DNA from: Oscillospiraceae bacterium
GTDB taxonomy: Bacteria > Bacillota > Clostridia > Oscillospirales > Oscillospiraceae
Reading direction: 5' to 3'
Assembly: GCA_020025345.1 (NCBI GenBank)
Contig: JAHHSH010000040.1
Coordinates: forward strand, 1 to 17,000
DNA length: 17,000 bases
Part shown: piece by piece, positions 1-6,354 of the stretch
Position numbering within the stretch: position 1 is the stretch's first letter
Layout of the letters: each line of letters opens with the position of its first letter
Translations under genes and position numbers: made by a program
Notes under the pieces: model-generated
Seen by the model: the letters and a program-made list of their open reading frames with translations, nothing else
Databases searched by the model: none
Told to the model about the DNA's origin: nothing

Positions 1-106
1 CGCAAAGCAGGCGCAAAAATACCATTATTATCAACGTTTGTTTATATTGAGTTTATCCTAAGTTGTCATTTGGGTGTTATGATAGCATTATAGGAGGCGG
101 TTTCCT

Positions 107-658
107 TTGAAACGGTTCAATAAAAGAGATATTTTCACCATTCCCAATATCATGGGCTATATACGAATCCTGCTCATTCCCGTTTTCTGCTGGCTGTACA
201 TCAACGCCGAAACAGAGCGCGATTATCTGTGGGCCACCGGCGTTGTGCTCTTCTCCAGCTTTACCGATCTATTCGACGGAATGATCGCACGAAAGTTTCA
301 TCAAGTGACGGAACTGGGCAAGGTTCTGGACCCGGTGGCAGATAAGCTGACCCATGCGGCACTGGCTGTCTGTCTTGCCACACGCTATCCTCTCATGTGG
401 GCTCTGCTGGCGCTGATGGCGATTAAGGAGGGCTACATGGCCTTTATGGGACTTCACTTTTTGAAGCAGGACAAAATGCTGGACGGTGCCATGTGGTTCG
501 GCAAGGTCTGCACTGCCACTCTGTTTGCAGGTCTCTTCTGCCTCTTTTTCTTCTACAAGATGTCCACGCTGACCGCAAACATCCTCATTGTCGTGATGAT
601 GGTCATCATGGTTTTTACCCTTTGTATGTACATTCCGGTCTTTCGGAAGATGAAATAA
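107..658 (+). CDS. CDP-alcohol phosphatidyltransferase family membrane enzyme (PgsA-like)
   Basis: This integral membrane enzyme of phospholipid synthesis transfers a phosphatidyl group from a CDP-linked lipid to an alcohol acceptor such as glycerol 3-phosphate. The complete family signature D-x2-D-G-x2-A-R-x8-G-x3-D-x3-D is visible: D54, D57, G58, A61, R62, G71, D75 and D79. The aspartates bind the metal and the CDP moiety. Hydrophobic segments surround this loop (about 16-32, 40-56, 83-105, 128-150, 155-175), and 183 residues is a normal length for the family. The start is TTG at 107, chosen because AGGAGG lies at 92-97 with 9-nt spacing and the next in-frame ATG (Met16) would remove the N-terminal TIPN-like segment typical of PgsA proteins. 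It is followed after 25 nt by a membrane protein gene with its own strong ribosome site, probably one operon. The family is certain; the acceptor alcohol cannot be read from sequence, so no symbol is given. Confidence 0.9.
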   Translation: MKRFNKRDIFTIPNIMGYIRILLIPVFCWLYINAETERDYLWATGVVLFSSFTDLFDGMIARKFHQVTELGKVLDPVADKLTHAALAVCLATRYPLMWALLALMAIKEGYMAFMGLHFLKQDKMLDGAMWFGKVCTATLFAGLFCLFFFYKMSTLTANILIVVMMVIMVFTLCMYIPVFRKMK

Positions 659-683
659 TACTATAATAATATAGGAGGCAGCT

Positions 684-1358
684 ATGGAACGCCGCATAGA
701 AATTGACAGAAAATATAAGAAAGTTTTGCCCATCGTGCAGGTCATTTATATCCTCACCGGTATCATCATCTCCCTTTGGGGCATCGTCCATCACAGCGCT
801 TACGAGGGAATTCAAGGCGTCGCTACGCTGCTCATGATCCCCGGTCTTTATCTGGTGCGCCGTCTGTTCCACTGGGAAGGCGGCTGGCAGCTGGAAACCT
901 ACATCTACCTCTTCACCTATCTGGGCTGGTCGCTGGGTGGTGCTGCACAGTTCTACGGTCGCATCCCCTACTTTGACAAGGTGGTGCACTGCCTCTCCGG
1001 CGTGTTTGTGGCAATTCTTGCACTGTCCCTCTACCGTATGCTGGAGCGCGGCCACAGCCACGAGGGTGAAAATCCGGTCACAGCCTATTGCTTCGTCTTT
1101 TTCGCCTCCATGGCAGTGGCGGGTATGTTTGAGCTGTGCGAGTTTGTGCTCGCCCCCATTATGCACCGGGATCTGCAGCACGTTTTAGACTCCGGTGTCG
1201 GCGACACTATGGGCGATATGTTCGTGTGCCTGCTGGGCACAATCGTGGTCGTCGCACTAATGATCCGTTCCGCCCACGGCAGGCACGATCCCCTCACCGA
1301 CGCCGCAGAGGCTTTTATAGCGCAAAACCCGGCGCAAGAAAAGATCGCTCGCAGCTAA
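684..1358 (+). CDS. Polytopic membrane protein, DUF2238/YjdF-like
   Basis: A 224-residue inner-membrane protein of unknown function. About six hydrophobic segments are visible (roughly 14-33, 43-59, 73-91, 101-118, 132-157, 177-195) with a charged cytosolic tail rich in Ala, Glu and Lys. Conserved-looking polar residues sit at membrane boundaries: FDKVVHCLSG (D98, H102, G106), E150 and E153, and LDSGVGDTMGDM (D169, D174, D178). A paired D-H-G segment followed by a G-D-x3-D-M segment is what I associate with the DUF2238/YjdF membrane family; the match is by eye and moderate. The start is ATG with AGGAGG at 673-678. It shares a probable transcript with the CDP-alcohol phosphatidyltransferase, so a role in envelope or lipid handling is possible but inferred only from adjacency. 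The transcript ends at the hairpin just downstream. Confidence 0.75.
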   Translation: MERRIEIDRKYKKVLPIVQVIYILTGIIISLWGIVHHSAYEGIQGVATLLMIPGLYLVRRLFHWEGGWQLETYIYLFTYLGWSLGGAAQFYGRIPYFDKVVHCLSGVFVAILALSLYRMLERGHSHEGENPVTAYCFVFFASMAVAGMFELCEFVLAPIMHRDLQHVLDSGVGDTMGDMFVCLLGTIVVVALMIRSAHGRHDPLTDAAEAFIAQNPAQEKIARS

Positions 1359-1370
1359 AATGGATACATA

Positions 1371-1404
1371 AAAAAAGACGCATCCGACAGGATGCGCCTT
1401 TTTT
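1371..1404. terminator. Bidirectional rho-independent terminator
   Basis: A perfect 7-bp stem CGCATCC (1379-1385) / GGATGCG (1390-1396) has a GACA loop, with six A residues on the left (1371-1376) and six T residues on the right (1399-1404). It can end transcription of the plus-strand lipid operon and, read the other way, of the minus-strand endolysin gene. The TAA stop of the endolysin (1405-1403) overlaps the T tract. Confidence 0.9.
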
Positions 1405-2224
1405 ATACCCTGTTGAGCCAGTTCTGCCATGCGCTGACCGTAACTTCGCCCAACACGCCATCGGCAGGAACACCGAGAAATTGCTGCAAAGCCGTGACGG
1501 TAGAAGGGCCAAATACGCCGTCCTCCTCCACCCCTATCAGATGTTGGATGGCTCGTACCGTATCACTGCCCACATCCGACACATGATCCACAAACTTCCA
1601 ACCGCCCTCATGGATGCTGCTCCGCCGGATACATGCATCCAAATTTCCACTATACTGGTTGGAAAGTACACCATCCTGTGCCGCGAGCCCCAGTTTTTTC
1701 TGTGCCGCCAGCGTGGTATCATAGCCCCACACGCCATCCACTTCGATTTGAGGTCGATCCGGGTCACCACTGTAGATCGCTTCAGCCATGTCCGTCAGCT
1801 CTCCCAGATGCGCATACCAGCGCCCCGGGCAGCCGGTACTCACCACATCTTGATGCCCCACCAAGGGCAGCTTTCCATATGCATGCCACAGCATGGCAAT
1901 CAGTTCCGCCACTGTCTCCCGGTCCTCTGCACTGCATCTGGGGTGACACTCAATGCCGATGGAATGAAGGTTTACCTCCCGATCCCCTGCATGCCACGCC
2001 GCGTCGTTCCAGTTGACAAGGCAGGCCACCTGCCCCGCTTCGACAACAAAGTGAGCAGAAACCTCCGAGGCGGGATCAAGCAGCCAGCTGATGGTCCCTC
2101 CAAAGGTACTCTTATCGCTGCCCCAGTGGTGGATGACAATTTCCTCCGGACGGTTCTGCCCCCTCGTCCCCATAGGATAACCGAAGTTTGGGGAATCATA
2201 TTGCGTTATATATTGGTAGCTCAT
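1403..2224 (-). CDS. N-acetylmuramoyl-L-alanine amidase (phage-type endolysin) with C-terminal wall-binding repeats
   Basis: A peptidoglycan hydrolase of the amidase_2/PGRP fold, which cleaves the bond between N-acetylmuramic acid and L-alanine. Numbering from the chosen ATG at 2224, the catalytic domain covers about 20-140. Likely zinc ligands are H32 (in VIHHWG), H124 (in VGHQDV) and C132 (in GCPGRW), and SIGIE (88-92) is the usual core strand. Residues 160-273 hold peptidoglycan-binding-like repeats with the DGV(W/F)G motif (163-167, 235-239) and a related DGVLG (255-259). The reading frame extends upstream to an ATG at 2293, but that would overlap the holin gene heavily; the ATG at 2224 lies 4 nt after the holin stop, with a purine-rich AAAGGG upstream. 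No signal peptide is visible, so export depends on the holin, as in phage lysis systems. The residue count is 273. Confidence 0.9.
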   Translation of the reverse strand: MSYQYITQYDSPNFGYPMGTRGQNRPEEIVIHHWGSDKSTFGGTISWLLDPASEVSAHFVVEAGQVACLVNWNDAAWHAGDREVNLHSIGIECHPRCSAEDRETVAELIAMLWHAYGKLPLVGHQDVVSTGCPGRWYAHLGELTDMAEAIYSGDPDRPQIEVDGVWGYDTTLAAQKKLGLAAQDGVLSNQYSGNLDACIRRSSIHEGGWKFVDHVSDVGSDTVRAIQHLIGVEEDGVFGPSTVTALQQFLGVPADGVLGEVTVSAWQNWLNRV

Positions 2225-2228
2225 GCTA

Positions 2229-2507
2229 TCACCCTTTTCGCTTTTTACTGATCTGCTTGCCGATCTGATTGAGGCTGATAGCCGCCAGACCACTGGCGAT
2301 ACCCACCGCCACCGCCGTCAGCAGATCGTCGGCGGGGAACCCGGAATCGGGCAGCCACACAAAGGCTGCCATCCCCAGTATTCCGCCGCATACGCCGCAG
2401 ATGACCGGGATCCAGCGGCTGGGGAGCACCGTGATCCGCAGCACCATGGCCAACAGATACACGATAACGGTAATGGCTGCCACACCGGCGACGCCAAAAA
2501 TCTCCAT
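2229..2507 (-). CDS. Phage holin family protein (Hol44-like)
   Basis: A 92-residue membrane protein that in phages forms lesions in the cytoplasmic membrane to release the endolysin. Three hydrophobic stretches are visible (about 4-24, 31-52, 62-80), and the tail GKQISKKRKG is strongly basic, as in holins. The WIPVICG segment, the short loop with Pro and Asp (53-61) and the ending SLNQIGKQ strongly resemble the Hol44 (holin superfamily V) proteins of clostridial prophages. The ribosome site AGGAGG lies at 2515-2520 on the minus strand, 7 nt from the ATG. The amidase starts 4 nt after its stop, so the two form a lysis module. No convincing promoter of its own was seen between it and the terminator at 2576-2606; weak read-through or an atypical promoter may supply expression. 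Function is inferred from family and context. Confidence 0.88.
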   Translation of the reverse strand: MEIFGVAGVAAITVIVYLLAMVLRITVLPSRWIPVICGVCGGILGMAAFVWLPDSGFPADDLLTAVAVGIASGLAAISLNQIGKQISKKRKG

Positions 2508-2553
2508 GCCTTTTCCTCCTTTGCCTACTTCACACTATGCAGCAACGGCGCAG

Positions 2554-2566
2554 CAGGTGCCACCTG
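2554..2566. repeat. Short perfect inverted repeat upstream of the holin gene
   Basis: CAGGTG (2554-2559), one base, then CACCTG (2561-2566). It lies between the terminator of the ABC operon and the holin ribosome site, where a regulator of the lysis cassette could bind. It does not match the usual Gram-positive LexA box. It may be chance. Confidence 0.3.
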
Positions 2567-2575
2567 TGGGGATAC

Positions 2576-2606
2576 AAAAAGGAGCTGTCCTTTGCAGGAC
2601 AGCTCC
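2576..2606 (-). terminator. Rho-independent terminator of the GntR/ABC operon
   Basis: A perfect 10-bp stem GGAGCTGTCC (2581-2590) / GGACAGCTCC (2597-2606) with a 6-nt loop. Read on the minus strand it is followed by five T residues (2580-2576). It lies 26 bp after the permease stop. There is no T tract in the plus direction. Confidence 0.9.
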
Positions 2607-2631
2607 CATCTCCCCGCAGCACGCGGTCACT

Positions 2632-3258
2632 TTAGATTTCTCTTTTTTGATAAAATGCAATGGACACGCGCCAAGAGACCACACACAGCACAATGGTTAC
2701 GACGCACAGGATCGGCAGTACAAGCGCACTATGCAAAGCTGAAACCGCTTCGCCCTTAAATATGGTTACGCCAACCACACTTAAACCACAAAGCGCACCA
2801 ACCATAATGTAGTAGACGACCCGGCCTTTTTCTGTTCCCAGCTTAAAGATCAGCGGCAGCGCCAGGGAGGTAACTAATCCCGATATAAAGAACAGCATCA
2901 CCAGCAACATTCCCCACGCCTGCCACTGAAATGTTCCTGCGTGGATCATTCGGTACGCCTGTACTGCGCCGGTTAAGAGCAGTATGCTGCCCTGCAGAAT
3001 CAGTCCGATCAAATATTTCACCGAAACCAACTGCGCTTTCGTATAAGGCAAAGTGCCGCAGAACTGTTCCCATTTACTGCGCTCATCGTAGGCAATCAAT
3101 GTCACCGGAAGCAAATTGGCAAACAGGCACGGATACCCCAGAAAAAATATATTATTATCGCTAAAAAGAGAGACACCAAGAAATAAAACGGCCACCAACA
3201 AATAGGATCTGCAGTATTTATTGATCTGATAGAGATCTTTCAAGAGAAGTCCTTTCAT
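2632..3258 (-). CDS. ABC-2 type transporter permease
   Basis: The membrane partner of the ATPase encoded just upstream. The 208-residue protein has an N-terminal amphipathic stretch (MKGLLLKDLYQI) typical of ABC-2 permeases of the YtrC/BcrB type, then about six hydrophobic segments (roughly 19-32, 36-54, 80-98, 110-132, 147-163, 174-197) and a basic C-terminus. A cytosolic loop with DERSKWEQFCGTLPYTK (58-74), between the second and third segments, is the motif often seen in these small permeases. The start ATG lies 1 nt after the ATPase stop, and its ribosome site AAAGGGGG is inside the end of the ATPase gene, indicating translational coupling. Such GntR(YtrA)-regulated pairs usually export or resist cell-wall-active peptides or respond to envelope stress; the substrate here is unknown. 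Confidence 0.85.
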   Translation of the reverse strand: MKGLLLKDLYQINKYCRSYLLVAVLFLGVSLFSDNNIFFLGYPCLFANLLPVTLIAYDERSKWEQFCGTLPYTKAQLVSVKYLIGLILQGSILLLTGAVQAYRMIHAGTFQWQAWGMLLVMLFFISGLVTSLALPLIFKLGTEKGRVVYYIMVGALCGLSVVGVTIFKGEAVSALHSALVLPILCVVTIVLCVVSWRVSIAFYQKREI

Positions 3259-3259
3259 A

Positions 3260-4102
3260 TCAGTGTACCCCCTTTACCATGAATACGAATAGCTCTTCAA
3301 TATTGATAGGACTGACCGTGAAATTGCCGGGCATCCTGCTGCGCAGCACCATGGCCTCTACCCCATACGGCGATACCTTTTTGCAGCGGATTGCCGCCGG
3401 GTCCAGTTCCTCCAGCTGTTCTTTGCTACAGTGAATCAAGCCGTACTCGGCCAGCAGCTGATCCTTTTCCTCGCACAGCAGCAGCTTGCCCTTGTGGATA
3501 AAAGCGATGTAGTCGCACAACTTTTCCAAGTCGCTGACAATATGGGAGGAAATTAAAATGGAGTGGTTTTCATCCCGGGTAAATTCGTGGAGCATCCCCA
3601 CCACTTCATCCCGCACCACCGGGTCAAGGCCGCTGGTGGCCTCGTCCAACAACAGCAGCTTACTGTTGTGCGAAAGGGCAATCGCTATCCCCAGCTTCAT
3701 TTTCATTCCCCGGGAAAAATCCTTGAACTGTTTCTCCTCCGGCAGGGATAATCTGCAGACTAAATCAGAAAACGTATCCTCTTCCCAATTCGTGAAGGTA
3801 TGCTTCATGATTTTTCCAACCTGCTCTACTGTCAGGCATTCCGGAATCCCCACCTCATCCATCACCACGCCGATATCCTGCTTGGTGAGCTGTATATTGT
3901 CCTCATTATCCCGGCCGAGAATCGTAATGCTCCCGCCGTCCTTATGGATCATATCCAGAATCAGCTTGATGGTGGTGCTTTTTCCGGCGCCGTTTTCACC
4001 AACCAAGCCCATAATGCACCCGCTGGGCAGCACAAGAGATAAATGATCCAACTTGAAGTTTCCATAGGATTTCGTCAGATTTTTGATTTCAAGTGCATTC
4101 AT
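3260..4102 (-). CDS. ABC transporter ATP-binding protein
   Basis: The ATPase subunit that powers the adjacent ABC-2 permease. All nucleotide-binding motifs are intact: Walker A GENGAGKST (35-43), Q-loop Q75, signature FSRGMKMKL (129-137), Walker B LLLLD (149-153) with catalytic E154, D-loop SGLD (157-160) and switch histidine H187. The signature is FSRGM instead of the common LSGGQ, which is frequent in the bacitracin/YtrB-type exporter class. Residues after about 215 form a small C-terminal domain. The length of 280 is normal. The ATG overlaps the stop of the upstream GntR gene by 4 nt (ATGA), so the three genes form one translationally coupled operon: regulator, ATPase, permease. Confidence 0.95.
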   Translation of the reverse strand: MNALEIKNLTKSYGNFKLDHLSLVLPSGCIMGLVGENGAGKSTTIKLILDMIHKDGGSITILGRDNEDNIQLTKQDIGVVMDEVGIPECLTVEQVGKIMKHTFTNWEEDTFSDLVCRLSLPEEKQFKDFSRGMKMKLGIAIALSHNSKLLLLDEATSGLDPVVRDEVVGMLHEFTRDENHSILISSHIVSDLEKLCDYIAFIHKGKLLLCEEKDQLLAEYGLIHCSKEQLEELDPAAIRCKKVSPYGVEAMVLRSRMPGNFTVSPINIEELFVFMVKGVH

Positions 4103-4479
4103 TGTTTGCTTTCCTCCATTCCAAATTCCACCATAGAGAGAATCTCTTCCTTACTGAGATTGCACGAAACGGCAAGCTGCAGGATCTGGTCGATATGCTC
4201 CTCGATCTTCTTCAGATTTTCCTCCCGGATCAGCTCCACATTCTTCGGCGCTACATAGCACCCCTTGGCCTGTATCGTGTAGATAAAGCCGTCCTTTTCC
4301 AGCGCCTCATAGGCGCGTTTTGTTGTGATAAAACTAATTTGCAGATCCTTCGCCAGAGCGCGAATCGACGGCAGCATCTCATTTTCCTGCAACGTACCGT
4401 TAATGATCTGATCCTTGATCTGCGAATAAATCTGTGTGTAAATCGGTGATCCACTTTTATTGTCGATGAAAATATGCAC
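4099..4479 (-). CDS. GntR-family (YtrA subfamily) transcriptional regulator
   Basis: A short GntR regulator of 126 residues. Residues 10-75 form the winged helix-turn-helix: PIYTQIYSQIKDQI is helix 1, MLPSIRALAKDLQIS contains the first HTH helix, FITTKRAYEALEKDGFI is the recognition helix, and IQAKGCYVA is the wing. The C-terminal part (about 80-126) is a small helical dimerisation region instead of a large effector domain, which defines the YtrA subfamily. The start is GTG at 4479, with AAGGTGA upstream and a transcription start expected near 4504. YtrA proteins normally repress their own operon with a linked ABC transporter. The perfect inverted repeat covering the promoter -10 box just upstream fits autorepression. 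The inducer is unknown; in relatives it is often a cell-wall antibiotic. Confidence 0.92.
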   Translation of the reverse strand: MHIFIDNKSGSPIYTQIYSQIKDQIINGTLQENEMLPSIRALAKDLQISFITTKRAYEALEKDGFIYTIQAKGCYVAPKNVELIREENLKKIEEHIDQILQLAVSCNLSKEEILSMVEFGMEESKQ

Positions 4480-4495
4480 ACGCTCACCTTACCCT

Positions 4496-4524
4496 CAACT
4501 GTATATATGCATTATATACAGTTG
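4496..4524. promoter_or_regulatory. Probable GntR/YtrA operator: 29-bp perfect inverted repeat over the -10 box
   Basis: CAACTGTATATA (4496-4507) and TATATACAGTTG (4513-4524) are perfect 12-bp inverted arms around the 5-bp centre TGCAT. The element covers the -10 hexamer and the expected start point of the GntR/ABC operon. It lies directly upstream of a GntR gene, so binding by that protein would block RNA polymerase. The TGTATA...TATACA core is similar in style to operators of YtrA-type regulators; the assignment is inference from position and symmetry. Confidence 0.85.
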
Positions 4525-4539
4525 ATACAGTTCTGTCAA
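4511..4539 (-). promoter_or_regulatory. Consensus housekeeping (sigma-A) promoter of the GntR/ABC operon
   Basis: Read on the minus strand: TTGACA (4539-4534), exactly 17 bp, then TATAAT (4516-4511). Both hexamers are 6/6 matches with ideal spacing. The predicted start is near 4504, giving a 5' leader of about 25 nt before the GTG. Such a strong core promoter implies that expression is set by repression. Confidence 0.93.
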
Positions 4540-4553
4540 CAGCTTTTTCGCAA

Positions 4554-4599
4554 CAAAAAATACCGAAGACAGCTTTTGCACCGTCTTCGGTATTTTGCT
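4554..4599 (-). terminator. Rho-independent terminator downstream of the CoA-binding protein gene
   Basis: The stem AAATACCGAAGAC (4558-4570) pairs perfectly with GTCTTCGGTATTT (4583-4595) around a 12-nt loop. Read on the minus strand it is followed by a run of T residues (complement of the A run 4554-4560). It separates the CoA-binding protein gene from the promoter of the GntR operon. Confidence 0.88.
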
Positions 4600-4610
4600 T
4601 TTCGTCCCTC

Positions 4611-4970
4611 TTACTTTCTGGGATACCGTTCCATGCCCACCAGCAGACAGTCCTGGAGATAGGGGATCTTCTCCGCCTCCAGCCATGCCAGCAGTTCCGG
4701 GGAAGCCGCACCGGGCTGAATCACCACGCACTGATACTTCTTGGTGGTCTTTTGCAGCAGCTCTAAGCCACGGTCGGCACGGATGCACAGATCGATGATG
4801 TCGATCTCCTCCGGCACATCATTAAAGGAGGCCAGCTCCTTGCCAACGCCGTAGGCGGTATAGCCTTTCTCCAAAAGGCCTGTCTTGATCTTGGCGGCAA
4901 ATTTCTCCGGATGAAGAGTATCGCCTGCCACGGCAAAGACCTGCCGGGTCATCACTTCTTGTAAGGTCAT
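4611..4970 (-). CDS. CoA-binding domain protein (YccU-like)
   Basis: A small 119-residue, soluble Rossmann-type protein of the CoA_binding_2 family. The family pattern can be followed: strand VFAVAGDTLHPEKFAAKI (11-28), then a helix and GLLEKGYTAYGVGKE (31-45), then DVPEEIDIIDLCI (51-63), then the second-half strand QCVVIQPGAASPELL (79-93), and a closing PYLQDCLLVGMER (103-115) in which the Asp-Cys pair is usual. These proteins bind CoA or acyl-CoA; their physiological role is not established. The canonical GxSxxP loop at the first strand is replaced by GDTLHP, which is divergent. The ribosome site AAAGGAGG lies 8 nt before the ATG. The gene follows the nitrogenase-like operon by 79 bp on the same strand without a visible terminator, so read-through is possible, although a possible promoter is present in that gap. 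Confidence 0.85.
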   Translation of the reverse strand: MTLQEVMTRQVFAVAGDTLHPEKFAAKIKTGLLEKGYTAYGVGKELASFNDVPEEIDIIDLCIRADRGLELLQKTTKKYQCVVIQPGAASPELLAWLEAEKIPYLQDCLLVGMERYPRK

Positions 4971-4999
4971 GGGAACGTCCTCCTTTAATTGTTTTCTTC

Positions 5000-5008
5000 A
5001 GTATAGCA
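5000..5008 (-). promoter_or_regulatory. Possible extended -10 promoter of the CoA-binding protein gene
   Basis: On the minus strand, TGC-TATACT (5008-5000) is an extended -10 element. No good -35 hexamer is seen 16-18 bp upstream. It would start transcription near 4993, just ahead of the AAAGGAGG ribosome site. Confidence 0.45.
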
Positions 5009-5049
5009 TCTCTGTGGCAAAGAACCGTGACCACATCACACTGCGGCGC

Positions 5050-6354
5050 TTAAAAGAGAAGTCCGTTGAGGATCTGCTCGCACAGCAGTAAACTGCCGGC
5101 AACCCCCATATGGGTCTTGGGGATCACATCCACATACCCGAAGGACGGCAGGCTGATCTCGATGCCGCCGAAGCGGTGATGCCGCAGCTTCAGCTTGGCC
5201 AGAATGTTGGCGTCCGCCAGCACGATTGACGCCTCCGTGTGCAAAATATCCTTTTCCAGTGCCGACGCCATATCATACTGCTTCAGCAGTGCACAGAGCT
5301 CCCGGTAGTCCTCCCGATTTTCCTCCGGGTCGTCCAAGAGAGAAATGCACTCCGCCGACATACCAAAATAGCGAATCAGAAATTGGGCATAGGCCAAACA
5401 CTGGGCGCAGGTGCCGTGGACAGCAAACTCCACCCCCTTGGGAAGCCCTGTCAGACTGTTGAGCCGGGAGATGTGGATATAGGCATCCGCCCGCCCCCGG
5501 CGGCTCACCTCCAGCGCCGGTTCAGCATCACAGCCCAAATGGTCGCACAGCGTCTTGATCCACGATTCCGTGGCGCTAAAGCCAACCGGTACGCCCGGTG
5601 ACACATAGGGCATTCCAAACGCTTCCTCCAGCAGCTTCGCAGCGTCCAGCCCGTACTCCGGATAGAGCACCACATTGAGATCCGTCTCCGGCAAGCGGCG
5701 AATCTCCTCCAATGTGCAGCGGCAGCAAAGGGCACAATTGACCTCGATACCGCACAGGCCCAGCAGACGCTGGAGCTCCTGCAGATCGCCCCGATAGTAT
5801 TTGTGGAAGAGGGATAAGCCCAGCAGATTGACCCGCTTCTTCCCCGCCGTACGCCGGCGCTCCGTCGGTTCGGCAAAGTTCCGGATCAGCGCCCGGCATG
5901 CCTGCTCGTATCCTTGCCAGATGGTCTGGGAATACCCGGGGGATTCCACGATCACCACCGGCTTGTCCCCCATCTTCCGCCGGACGATCTGTTCCAGATT
6001 GTCGCCAATCAGCGCAGCGCCGGGGGAATTGACCACCGCCAGCAGGTCAAATTCCAGATTCTTCTGCAAAAAGTCCAGCAGCTCCTCCAGCTTGGCACGG
6101 CTGCCGTAGATGTAATCCCGCTGATCAAGGTAGGTACACGGCACCCGCGGCTGGCCGAAATACCACAGCAGCGGATAGTGCAGCGGGTCAAACTCCTGCT
6201 GCCGCAGCCCTTGATCGTCGGACACGGAGGAGTGATAAAATTTGCAGCCGGTGGGGCCGTTGAGCACCACCACCGTTCGTTCAATGCCCTCAAAGCCGAA
6301 GAGCAGTCCCGAGATACTATCGGGGGTAATACTTGTTAAATAGCTGTCGGTCAT
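5050..6354 (-). CDS. Nitrogenase-like component 1 protein, NifK/beta-like partner subunit
   Basis: A 434-residue member of the nitrogenase component 1 family, the partner of the NifD-like half of the upstream fusion. Family landmarks: LNGPTGCKFYHS (31-42) is the HGPxGC region with C37; VPCTYLDQRDYIYG (71-84) matches the NifK-type segment around VPSTYL; VNSPGAALIGDNL (108-120) is the IGDD region; LPETDLNVVLYPEYG (221-235) is the second Rossmann region; and PFG/IPKTHMGVAGS (about 404-421) closes the family fold. Of the three cysteines that ligate a P-type cluster in family members only C37 is present: S110 replaces the third, and there is no cysteine before residue 37. The ATG at 6354 has GGAGAG upstream and overlaps the end of the fusion gene by 38 nt, so the two are co-translated. 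No FeMo-cofactor biosynthesis genes are near. Probably a reductase with a non-nitrogenase substrate. Confidence 0.88.
   Translation of the reverse strand: MTDSYLTSITPDSISGLLFGFEGIERTVVVLNGPTGCKFYHSSVSDDQGLRQQEFDPLHYPLLWYFGQPRVPCTYLDQRDYIYGSRAKLEELLDFLQKNLEFDLLAVVNSPGAALIGDNLEQIVRRKMGDKPVVIVESPGYSQTIWQGYEQACRALIRNFAEPTERRRTAGKKRVNLLGLSLFHKYYRGDLQELQRLLGLCGIEVNCALCCRCTLEEIRRLPETDLNVVLYPEYGLDAAKLLEEAFGMPYVSPGVPVGFSATESWIKTLCDHLGCDAEPALEVSRRGRADAYIHISRLNSLTGLPKGVEFAVHGTCAQCLAYAQFLIRYFGMSAECISLLDDPEENREDYRELCALLKQYDMASALEKDILHTEASIVLADANILAKLKLRHHRFGGIEISLPSFGYVDVIPKTHMGVAGSLLLCEQILNGLLF

Noticed and set aside
63..91. Promoter TTGTCA-17-CATTAT before the phosphatidyltransferase gene
   Set aside because: Transcription would start after the ribosome site at 92-97. 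An extended -10 TGT-TATGAT at 75-83 is possible but leaves a very short leader, so no promoter is called.
1136..2251. Long plus-strand frame running through the terminator and opposite the amidase gene
   Set aside because: It crosses a strong terminator and is antisense to a clear amidase with intact catalytic motifs; its translation is Arg/Pro/His-rich without a recognisable domain.
2223..2293. Amidase start at ATG 2293
   Set aside because: It would overlap the holin gene by 65 nt and add a non-conserved N-terminus; ATG 2224 follows the holin stop by 4 nt.
6317..6354. A frameshift joining or splitting the fusion gene and the NifK-like gene
   Set aside because: Both genes have proper ends: the fusion stops at TAG, the second gene has its own ATG and GGAGAG ribosome site, and its N-terminus starts where component 1 proteins start. 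A 38-nt overlap is ordinary coupling.
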